64,000 nucleotides of DNA from Lolium rigidum (Eukaryota; Streptophyta; Magnoliopsida; Poales; Poaceae): positions 220,185,837-220,249,836 of the forward strand of contig NC_061514.1 of NCBI RefSeq assembly GCF_022539505.1, written 5' to 3'. Position numbers and translations under genes: made by a program. How positions within the stretch are numbered: the stretch's first letter is position 1; every line of letters begins with the position of its first letter. Positions 42,181 through 51,345 of this stretch are shown here, one piece after another. The notes beneath the pieces are model-generated. The model worked only from the letters and a program-made list of their open reading frames with translations. It made no database searches and was not told where the DNA came from.

Positions 42181-42465
42181 CATGCCCCCCTGGTTTTGGT
42201 AATGACAATTCCAAAATCACTCTGTTTTTCCTTCGTCGGGTCATGTCGTGGCAGAGCAGAACCGTCGCAGTATCCTTCATCATGATGCCTTGCCTCCTCC
42301 ACTTCTCCGCGTGACCTGGCAAATTTTTTTTTCTGTTGGGCACCACTTCCTCGGAAACTGCTGTGGCATTGAATCTCCACTATATCCCCTTTTATTTAAC
42401 CGTTCCAAACAGTTCGCTTCTTCATCCCCTTCGCATTAGCACTCCAAAAGCCCTCCTGCGCCACC

Positions 42466-42978
42466 ATGTCTTCTTCCTCCTCTGCCTCATCGGGTCTTTC
42501 CATCGAATCCTCCTCCTCCCGCGAGCCGACGCCGGAGTGGGGCCCGGAGGAGGTTCACGCGGCCAACATCCGCCGCGCCATCGCAGCCGGGGAGGAGTCC
42601 AGTCACGACTTCCCCGTCTGGTCTGAGGACGACAAGTCCTCGACCGACGGGGAAAGTGACCTCCGCTTCCTCGCCGACGGGGAAACGGAGGAGGAGAGCG
42701 ATGACGATCGCTTCTCCTGGGACGACTTCACCTCCTCTGTGGAGGAGGAGGAGGAGGAGGAGGACGACACCTCCTCCGATGAACCGCCGGCCAAGCGCTT
42801 CTGCCCCTGGCCGGGGAACCTCAGCGACTTCGACAGCGACGACGATGACGCTGACGAGGAGGACGAGGACAACGAGGGTCTTGCCGGCGGTCGCTACGGC
42901 GAGCGACGACGAGCCCACCGGAGTAGCGCGACGGCGGCGACGACGGCGACGACGAGGGCAGCGACGGCCCGTAGATAG
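42466..42978 (+). CDS. Acidic antisense ORF of the gag-protease element, 170 aa
   Basis: It starts MSSSSSASSGLSIESS 285 bases from the LTR, on the strand opposite gag. It is Ser-rich first, then strongly acidic with WDDFTSSVEEEEEEEDD and PPAKRFCPWPGNLSDFDSDD. The basic patch followed by Trp and an Asp run matches the modules of the ORF at 7136-7561, though overall similarity is low. The last 27 residues turn Arg/Ala-rich, probably from a frameshift near 42895; another frame continues the acidic pattern. No domain is recognised. Conservation of place, strand and composition across subfamilies suggests a real accessory gene. Confidence 0.55.
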   Translation: MSSSSSASSGLSIESSSSREPTPEWGPEEVHAANIRRAIAAGEESSHDFPVWSEDDKSSTDGESDLRFLADGETEEESDDDRFSWDDFTSSVEEEEEEEDDTSSDEPPAKRFCPWPGNLSDFDSDDDDADEEDEDNEGLAGGRYGERRRAHRSSATAATTATTRAATARR

Positions 42979-44343
42979 GACCCTTAGCATAGGATCGGTA
43001 GTAGTAGATGGGGCAATGTATCCCCTTAGTACTTCCTTTTGAGAGCAATCAGCTCTTTATGTAAGAAATCTCGTTTATCAATGAAGAATTTCCCCAATTT
43101 GATTTTGCCGATTTCCTTTATGCCAATTTAGCCGATTTCCCCTCATACTGACTTTGCCGATTGTCCACTTAGCCAATGCTTAATGAACCGATGGCAACGC
43201 ATCGGTCCCTCCTAATCCGCCCTTCATCTCTTCGACTACGGAGTGATCGTAAACTTGGTCAATGCCCAATAAGCCTATGTCAACGCATCAATCCCTCACG
43301 ATCTATCCTTCATCTTTTTGACCGATGACTTTGAGCTCTGGTGGACAATGTGGAAGACCAATGCCTTCAAGAGAGCCCTAGAACCGCTGCTAAAACGACT
43401 TGACGCTGAAGCCGATACTTCTGCAGAACAGATATCACCTGCTCGCAAATCTCCTCAGTGATACTTCATAACCCTGCTCTGTTCCTTTGCAGCAACCAGA
43501 TAGCCCAGAGCCAACTCCCTATCGGTGATGACGGATCCCTCTTTTGCAAGAACTCACCATCTTTGAAGAAGATTGCGACGCAGGACCAGCCGATGACACT
43601 CCAATCGGCTTCTAAAAACAGAGCATCTACCAGGTCAGCTGCCCCCCGAGCCTCAGTCAAGGCGAAAACAGTGATGAGGACACGCAATTCAGACAAATGG
43701 ACCTGAGCTCGATCACACCTGAGAAAGCTACCACGCAGAGCCAGCCAGAGCCGATCACCTTTGAAACCAAACTCCTCTGACACAGAGTTGGAGGTCCTTG
43801 TGTCTTGAACACGCAACTGGTAGATCCCATGAAATTTGTGCTAGAGTCGATGGCCGTGCATCGGTTTTGTTCCTTAGCTCTAAAGTCGATGTCCGTGCAT
43901 CGGCTGTATATCATGAGAATTTTTTTTACTGGCCGATTTTTCTATCGGCCCCCAATATTTCACTGCACATGTATCGCACATGTTCATCTGATTAGGTGCC
44001 CCCCGAGCCGATTCTGCCAGGTATCTGCTGATATCGGCTCTGTGGTTAGCCAAGGCACTACATGTGAACGTCGGCTCGGTTAGGACCAGTGTTGACTTCT
44101 TCCAACTCATCAGCCGACGTAAACCCATTGCCCATTAGATCGATGTTGAACCTAGGCAGAATGCATGGCGAAGATAATTTTGGCCGATTGCTGGAATCGG
44201 CCTCCATGTTGATTGAATTGCTCAATGAAGGTTTTGCAATGTTCCTCCATAGATCCTTGGGGCCGATCACATGGATCGGCATCGCCACGTTTGTCCATAG
44301 ATGTTGCTCTTGTTACACGGTCAGGCCGGTGGATAAAACCAGC
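42979..44343. other. Non-coding internal region with conserved hairpins
   Basis: No ORF is supported. Inverted repeats GGCCGATTTTTCTATCGGCC (43931-43950), GGCCGATTGC...AATCGGCC (44182-44202) and GGCCGATCACATGGATCGGC (44261-44280) correspond to hairpins in both units of the tandem array. Confidence 0.65.
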
Positions 44344-44811
44344 CTAACCCCGTCCTTTGTCACGTCGATGCGCTCGCGAGTCGTCCAAATTGATGCCCGA
44401 GAGTGGCTCTTGGCCTGATGTCTCCCAAACGTTCATGCCGGCCGTTGAAATCTCGGCTGAATCATCTGCGTGGACGACTTCTACTTCATCTCCATCCCAT
44501 TGTATTAGGCATTGGTGCATCGTGGATGGAATGCAACAGTTGGCGTGGATCCAATCTCTCCCTAGTAGGACAGCATAGGTGCTCTTGCTGTCGACAATAA
44601 AGAACGTCGTAGGGACGGTTTTCCTTCCTACGGTCAGATCCACGTTCAGAACACCTTGTGCGTCAGATGCTTGGCCGTTGAAATCGCTCAGTGTCACATT
44701 GGTCTTGATCAGATCCGAGCTAGAGCGTCCCAACCGACGTAGCATGGAGTATGGCATAATGTTGACTACCGCTCCGGTGTCCACCAGCATCTTGTTGACG
44801 AGGCTGCCCAT
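44344..44811 (-). pseudogene. Retropepsin (aspartic protease) segment of the gypsy element
   Basis: The catalytic motif VDTGAVVNIMP (Asp-Thr-Gly) and the downstream LLGRDWIHAN are the hallmarks of a gypsy-type retroviral aspartic protease, which cuts the polyprotein. It lies downstream of gag in a different frame, with overlap near 44720-44811. That could reflect a frameshift lesion or a programmed shift. The frame ends at 44344 without reverse transcriptase. The equivalent segment is absent from both units at 1050-12686. Confidence 0.8.
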
Positions 44812-47615
44812 TGATGTAGCCTCGCAAGTACAGGGCCTTCAGATGCCTGTAGCTTCTTTCTCGTGGCTTCTCAAAGATGACCGGCCGTGGGCCGCAGTCA
44901 AGTTGTGCCACAGGTGCTTCGTCTAATCCTGGAGCACAAAACTCCGTTGGAAGGATGAACACCATGTTTGTGCCAGCCGATGTCTCATCATCGGCTTTCA
45001 TTTGTCTGGGGCGCCACTCGTTCCTTTGTGGCCGACCTTCTTCGTCCAGGGTTCGCTGAATTTTAGCGGCCAGATCAGGCCGCGCCTTCCTCAACGTGTG
45101 CAGGTATAACCTTTCGGCTTCCTCCAAACCACGTAGTCGCTGAACCCTACGCTTTTGGGAACGGCTGAGCCCATCAGGGCACCACCTTGGCCGATGATAC
45201 TTGTCTTCTTCTTCATCATCCTCCTCTAGTTCCTCGAGATCTTCTACCCGAGCGGACTCAGCGTGCTTGTTCCGAGGCGGGAGAGGCCCTAGACGTTTGA
45301 ACACGGACACGTTAGCTGCATCCTTCTTCTTTTGTCTACATTCTGGACAGTTGCCGATTGTAGGCAATCGGCTCATTCCTGAATCCCAGCAGTGTCTGAA
45401 GAAGGGGCAGTCCCAGTGCCTATCCACGTCGTCTTGCTCTCTCGACTTTTCCTTGGCGTGGCGCTCATATCTCTCCTCGTCGCGATCATGCCGACGGTGT
45501 CTCCCGGCGTCCCTAGCCGGACGATCTCTTTCATCATCGTCGTTGTATCGCCGGCGTTGGTCGTATTGACCCACATACTTGTTGAGGAGGTGATCGGAGA
45601 GAGGTCGCTGATATCTTACGTTCCTCACTTCTCCCTCTCGTGATGTAGCGCTTGCCATCGTGACGGAGCCGATCGCGTGGAGCGGCTTCCTCTCGTATCC
45701 TTGCTATGAGAGCAGCTGCCCTCATCTCCGTCCTTACCGAGTGGTGCCCAGGTCCTACCATGTTGATATTGCACGAGAATCCTGGTTGGCACCCTCCATG
45801 GTAAGTGTACTCCACCATGTTAACGGCGGGGAAGGGGTGTGTGTCGACCTTCATGGCGTATCGGCTTAAAATTAGACGCCCTTGTTCTATCGCCATTTGG
45901 ACCTGCCGACGCCACACCCTGCAGTCGTTGGTGGCATGGGTGAACGTGTTATGCCACTTGCAGTATGGCTTTCCGTTCAACTCCTGAGCCGTGGGGATCT
46001 TGTGGCCTTCGGGTACCTTTAGCTGCTTCTCCTTGAGTAAGAGGTCGAAAATTTGCTCAGCCTTGGTGACATCGAAGTCAAACCCTCTTGGAGGACCTTG
46101 TGACTTGACCCACTTACAGGACACGGGGCTTGCCCCCCGAGTCCATTCAGCCACTGCTACCTCTTGATCTCCCGCAGAGCCTTGATCTTCATCTGCCTCA
46201 ACCAGGACCACCGCACGTTTGAATTTATCCTGGTACACATCTGGGTGGCGCTGTTCATATGCCGACAGCTTCTGCACCATGTGCGCCAGTGAAGGGTAGT
46301 CTGCTTGGGAGGCCACGTCCTTGATCGGTGATGCGGGACCCACCACCGCCAACTCGACTGCTTCTTTTTCAGTCACATGAGCCGAATAGCATCGGTTCCT
46401 AACGGTCCTGAAGCGCTGGACATATTCTGCCACTGTCTCTCCGCGCTTCTGTCGTACTTGTGCTAGATTGGCAATGCCAGCCTCGGAAGCCTCTGAGTGA
46501 TACTGCATGTGGAACTGCTCTTCCAACTTCTTCCAAGTCCGGATTGAGTCTGGTGTCAGCGATGTGTACCACCCGAAAGCCGATCCTGTGAGGGACTGTG
46601 CGAAGAACCTCACGCGCAGCTCGTCTGATGCTGAGATCGTGCCCAGCTGTGCCAAATATCGGCTCACATGCTCAATGGAGCTGGAACCATCTGATCCATT
46701 AAACTTGGAGAAATCAGGGAGCCGATACTTGGGTGGTAGCGGGATCAACTCGTACTCGTTGGGGTACGGCTTGGAATAGCCGATTATCCTCCTTTTCGGC
46801 ACCATGCCGAACTGGTCTCTCAGGATTGTACTGATTTGATCCGCGGTGCTGGCTGCAGGAGTCGAACTCTGAAGATTTGCCGGGGTGGCATACTTAGCCA
46901 GCCATGCTTGCTTTTCCAAATCTGAGCCAACTACAAGAGCTGAGCTCTGGAGGTTTTTCGGGGTGGCATACTTAGCTAGCCACGTCTGCTTCTCAAGATC
47001 TGTTCCCGAAGTTCCTCCTGCTGTTCCGGAAGTCCCCGCTTGTTGCAGCTCGGTTCGTGAGTGCCCGATTATCTGCAGTCCGGCACGTATGTGCACGTGT
47101 ATCCGTGAGGGATCTCCTTAGGCGCCTCATGCAAGAACTGGTAGTCACTAGGGTCACCACCGATCTTGTAGACGACGTATGCCGGTGAATTCGGCACTTC
47201 CGGTGCTGCCGGCGCGAATGGCAGCGGTGGACGGGACTCGGAGTGGCATCTCTCCTTGGTGAGTCCCCGGAGCTGGTCCCGACGGAGAATACCGATGGCT
47301 CATGATTTCCTGGATCACGCGCGAGCGACACGCTCCAAAGTGTTCACCGAGGCTCTCGGAATGGCGGTGCAGCGAATGAGCCACCATGAAGTTAATCTCT
47401 CGACGCAGCGACTCGGTGCGTTCTTCTGACGGGGCGGACAGGTCCACTCCATCAAGCACGCCTTCAGGTGAGAACCCTTTCCACCTGATGCCATGTGAGC
47501 GGGTTCTGTGAAAAGAGCCGATGAGATCGGCTTTGAGGATCGCTTTGACCTCGTCATGCTTCTTCTTGAGCTCCTCGGTCAGATCCTCGTACTTGACTGG
47601 AGTGCCTTCCGCCAT
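44720..47615 (-). pseudogene. gag: gag of the gypsy element, best-preserved copy, frameshifted
   Basis: The start is MAEGTPVKYEDLTEELKKKH at 47615, 62 bases inside the 5' LTR. Frame changes occur near 47200, 47100 and 45650. The long open part (47096-45534) holds the retrotransposon gag core (FGWYTSLTPDSIRTWKKLEE; AEYVQRFRTVRNRCYS) and a conserved KWHNTFTHATNDCRVWR. The last part (45658-44720) has a Cys/His cluster, CPFFRHCWDSG...GNCPEC, in the position of a zinc knuckle, followed by charged linker. Direct repeats TWLAKYATP and AWLAKYATP lie near the N side (47000-46890). It assembles the particle in functional relatives. Confidence 0.85.
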
Positions 47616-47676
47616 CTCAGATGTAGATGGCGATGCAGTTGATCTCGAAGATTGTCCCACCGGGCGTGCCAGAATG

Positions 47677-48838
47677 TGTTGCGGTCAGAAACCCACCGGC
47701 GAGCAGCGACGGGCAACACAGTAGAGCCGGGAGGCTCCCAGGACTGCGGCTGGCCCTGGTCCCTCCGAGCGACGGCCCGCAAAGACTCCGGCACGCACGT
47801 CCGATGCTGATGCAAGGGCGTGCCACCTGACCTATACCTGGTCAGGAAGGTGTTGGATGTGCCTCGCTTAGTTTCCTACATGGCATACACGTAAACATTA
47901 AATACGAGCCTCGATCGGCTCTCAGGTTGTCCTGTGAATCGGCTCAAGGAGCCGATCCACCCATGACGCGTACAAGTTTTACGATCAGATGGTGGTCCTG
48001 CTTGATCAAAATAAAGCTAAAACGACCTAATACGATTTAGGGTTTTCACCGCATAATCGGAACATCCTACTCGTGATTGAGCCTGGCGGCCACGTACGGT
48101 GATCGTAAACCGACCCTAGACAAGGCCTAAAAACCAACACGAAGTTGATCCTCGGAACATCCTGTCTAGGGCTAGCAAACTACACCCTACGCGCCACTGG
48201 ATCCTTCAACCCGTTTGTAAGGCCTAACCATGCAGATATTAAACTAATCCTTGAAGAATAAGGAGCAATGATAACGGATCGGATCTACTCAATAATGATC
48301 AAGTGGGGTGCCGCCCTTACACCTAAGATAGGTGTAAGGACGGCTAGACGTCTAAGGGTTGCACGACGACATCATATGATACGATGAACAATGCTAACCC
48401 TAACACATCTATGATAACTACGTTGCTCGCCATCAAAAAGGCTACAGTACGAGCAACGCATGAACAACGAATAAACGTGTACTGCCTAGATCGCAAGATG
48501 CGATCTAGGCAGCATGATGCTTACCCGGAAGAAACCCTCGAGACAAGGGAGTTGGCGATGCGCCTAGATTGGTTTGTGGTGAACGTGATTGTTGTTTCTT
48601 TCATAAACCCTAGATACATATTTATAGTCCGTAGACTTTCTAACGTGGGAATAATCCCAACCGGGCACGAGCCCAAACTCTATCTAACCGACACGTATCC
48701 TACTATGGTACAGATACACGGGCAAACTAGCCCAAACTTTGTATACAAGGCCGATTCATGTATTCCTTCTATGTATATTCTTCAAGCCCATCTCCAATCG
48801 CGGCCCACCTCTGATCCGGTCAAATTCTGGTGATAACA
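47677..48838 (-). repeat. 5' LTR of the gag-protease element
   Basis: 1162 bp, the same length as its partner. It is directly followed in the element's sense by CATTC and the primer site TGGCACGCCCGGTGGGAC at 47676-47654. Confidence 0.92.
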
Positions 48839-48843
48839 AGGGT

Positions 48844-49497
48844 GCAACCGTGACTAAAGCTGTCGGCAGGATAAGAACGCGTGGGTGGACGCACTACTCG
48901 ATGAGATAAAGCATGTAGCGCACGACGCCCTGTCGGAGGAACAAGCCAAAGCCGAAGCGGTGCCGTGCCTATAAAAGGAGCATCGATACGCCTTGGAAAG
49001 CAGACCAACAAGCCAACCTAGCAGGTAGGGAGAGTTTCATCCCCATGGATGAAGTAAAGGGTTGGAAAATCTCCCGTGGCGCAACTTCTAGAAGATGTCG
49101 TCGGTGCACACGCCCTACGACATCTTCGGAAGTTGCTCCTCGGGAAAATTTTCCTGCAAGCCCGTGAAAGACTTCATCTCTCCTCTAACAGTGTTGGGTA
49201 AAGGGTTGGAAAATCTCCCGTGGCGCAACTTCTCGAAGATGTCGTCGGTGCACACGCCCTACGACATCTTTGGAAGTTGTTCCTCGGAATTTTTTCTGCA
49301 AGCCCGTGAAAGAGGGGGGCGAGAAGGCAGAGGCGGCCGGGAAGAACTGGCGGGAAGAGGGGGCCGGAAAGACAGAGGCGGGAAGAGGGGGCCGGCGGAA
49401 AGACAGAGGCGGGAAGAGGGGGCCGGCGAGAAGACAGAGGCGGCCGGGAAGAACTGGTGGGAAGAACTGGTGGGAAGAGGGAGGCGGAAAGATTTTT
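48844..49497. other. CACTA B internal non-coding block with tandem duplication
   Basis: This resumes CACTA B after the nested retroelement (GCAACCGTGACTAAAG completes the interrupted palindrome). A unit starting TAAAGGGTTGGAAAATCTCC occurs at about 49056 and again at about 49199, spaced some 143 bp. 49310-49490 is purine-rich with GGCGGGAAGAGG-type repeats, as in the accessory-ORF promoter. The inverted counterpart of this block lies at 16565-16720 in CACTA A. Confidence 0.7.
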
Positions 49498-49920
49498 AAA
49501 TGAATTAGTTTTATTTTTCTGAATTTTTTGATATATTATTTGTATTTTTAAGATTTTTAAATGAATTAGTTTTATTTTTCTGAATTTCTTGATATATTAT
49601 TTGTATTTTTAAGATTTTAAAATGAATTAGTTTTATTTTTCTGAATTTTTTGATATATTATTTGTATTTTTCTGATTTTGAAATGAATTAGTTTTAATTT
49701 TCTGAGTTTATTGATATATTATTTGTATTTTTAAGATTTTTAAATGAATTAGTTTTATTTTTCTGAATTTATTGATATATTATTTGTATTTTTCAGATTT
49801 TGAAATGAATTAGTTTTAATTTTCTGAATTTATTGATATATTATTTGTATTTTTAAGATTTTTAAATGAATTAGTTTTAATTTTCTGAATTTACTGATAT
49901 ATTATATGTATTTTTAACAT
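49498..49920. repeat. AT-rich tandem array, about 7 x 61 bp
   Basis: The unit runs AAATGAATTAGTTTTATTTT, then TCTGAATTTNTTGATATATT and ATTTGTATTTTTAAGATTTT. Copies begin near 49498, 49558, 49620, 49681, 49742, 49803 and 49866 with few differences. It lies directly upstream of the palindromes of gene 2. Confidence 0.9.
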
Positions 49921-49939
49921 TTTGAAAAAGAAAAAGTAA

Positions 49940-50100
49940 TTTGTCGCCAACCGCGACTAAAGGGTATTTTTCCGCGGGAAACGAAAACCCGGCGAAAATA
50001 CCCTTTGGTCGCGGTTGGGGTCACCAACCGCGACTAAAGGTACCCCTTTAGTCGCGGTTGGTGACCCCAACCGCGACCAAAGGTCGCCCCCTATTTAAAC
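49940..50100 (+). promoter_or_regulatory. Internal palindromes and TATA box before CACTA B gene 2
   Basis: CCAACCGCGACTAAAGG and CCTTTAGTCGCGGTTGG-type arms form large inverted repeats, including a pair around TTGGGGTCACCAA and TTGGTGACCCCAA. CTATTTAAAC at 50091 is the TATA element. The arrangement matches 18796-18941 in CACTA A. Confidence 0.72.
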
Positions 50101-51345
50101 TCGCGCTTGCCGCGAGGCGCGCGGTTTCACTTCATCTCCTTCACAGACGACGCCGCCGCTCCTCGCGGACGACGCCGTCAGGCTGCCAACGACGCCCGCG
50201 CTCTCCTCCGCCGACGACGCCGCCGACGAACCGCCGCTGACGAACCGCGCGCCGAAGCTCTCCTCGATCCGCCGCCGCCGTAAGTCGCCGCCCACATACG
50301 TACGGCCCGGCCGCCGCCGTGCGCGAAACGAGACGCCGCCGCCTCCGCGCGTGCATGAAACGACGCCGTCCGCCTCCGCCATAGGCCCGCGCGCGCCGCT
50401 CGCCGCCGTTCCCGGCCGTGGGCGCCGCCGGCCCTATCACCACGCGCAGCCCGCGCCGTGGCCGCCCCTCTGCCCCACGGCCGGCGCTTCCTCTCTCTTT
50501 TTTTAACTTAAAAATTGTTCTAAACTAAAATTAAACTTAAATTAAACTTAAAAATATAAAAAAAGTAACTTAAAAATATAGTTCTAAACTAAAATTAAAC
50601 TTAAATAAAAAAAGTACTCCCTCCGATCCGATAAAAATGTCTGACGGAACATTTTGACAAAACAACCTCGTGTTTCTTTCTTCCCCACCCCCCGCTCCTC
50701 CCCACCTTATCCTCTTTCTTTCCAAACCGCACACTCACGCGTTGACCCAAGGAGGAGAGGGGAAATCCCCAATCTGGTGCCTCGCCATGGATCCCGTCGG
50801 CTGCCATCAATTTTGGGTCCGACGCCATTGAACGCAGGCGGGGGAGGGTTCCCTGAGGCCGAGGATGGCTCTCCAGAGCCTGCAGCGGTGGGTGCGCGAT
50901 CGAAGGTAGCGGGCGACCACACGCTCGATTGGATGCCTCAGCGGCGCGTGGCCACCGTCGGCTCGGAGCGCGCAAGGGCCGCTAGCCCTCCGGCGAGGGC
51001 TATGGAGGCGACGGCGCGGCCAGCGCTGCAACGGTGTCAGGCCACCGCCTCTGCCTTGAGCCGGACCTGAGGGAGTACTTAAAAAAAGTACTTAATAAAA
51101 AAGTACTTAACAAAGAAAAGTACGTACCGCCGGGGAGGGAAACAGAGAGAGGGAGAGGAGAGAGATCGAGATCGAGATCGGCACCGCCACCGCCCTTTCG
51201 CCACCGCCACCGGTCTCTCGGTCACGCGGTCACTGCGGCGCCCCTCTCGCCTCCCTCGTCGTCCTCTCTCTTTATATGTAGAAGAGATGTGATAATGCAT
51301 ATACACAATTAATTTGTTTTTACTACATGTTTTCAGGACTGACAT
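50101..51345 (+). other. GC-rich leader and 5' UTR intron of CACTA B gene 2
   Basis: 50101-50280 is a CGCCGCCG-rich leader ending in a strong donor (GCC|GTAAGT). The intron runs to TTTTCAG|GACTG at 51336, ten bases before the ATG. It contains GC-rich, then AT-rich sequence, and the Mariner-type MITE at 50617-51075. The long ORFs across the GC-rich part are compositional. Confidence 0.55.
50617..51075. mobile_element. Tc1/Mariner (Stowaway-type) non-autonomous element, 459 bp
   Basis: The left end is CTCCCTCCGATCCG and the right end, read inward, is CTCCCTCAGGTCCGG. TA flanks both sides (50615-50616 and 51076-51077), the Stowaway/Mariner target. The interior from about 50700 is unusually GC-rich and gene-like for a MITE, so it may carry captured host sequence. 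No product is supported. Confidence 0.8.

Larger units (their letters stand above)
41019..48838 (-). mobile_element. Complete non-autonomous gypsy element (gag-protease only), 7,820 bp
   Basis: Both LTRs are 1162 bp (41019-42180 and 47677-48838). AGGGT flanks the element on both sides (41014-41018 and 48839-48843). In the element's sense, a primer site TGGCACGCCCGGTGGGAC follows the 5' LTR (47677-48838) after five bases, and a purine tract ending AGGGGGGCATG precedes the 3' LTR. It encodes gag and a retropepsin but no reverse transcriptase or integrase. An acidic ORF runs on the opposite strand near the 3' LTR. About 18 base differences separate the LTRs by eye, so insertion was fairly recent. 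It belongs to the same family as the tandem array at 1050-12686. Confidence 0.93.

Noticed and set aside
49095..49499. Open frame of 134 aa with Gly/Arg/Glu-rich tail
   Set aside because: It combines a tandem duplication with a purine-rich simple repeat. Two other frames are equally open there and no homologue occurs in CACTA A.
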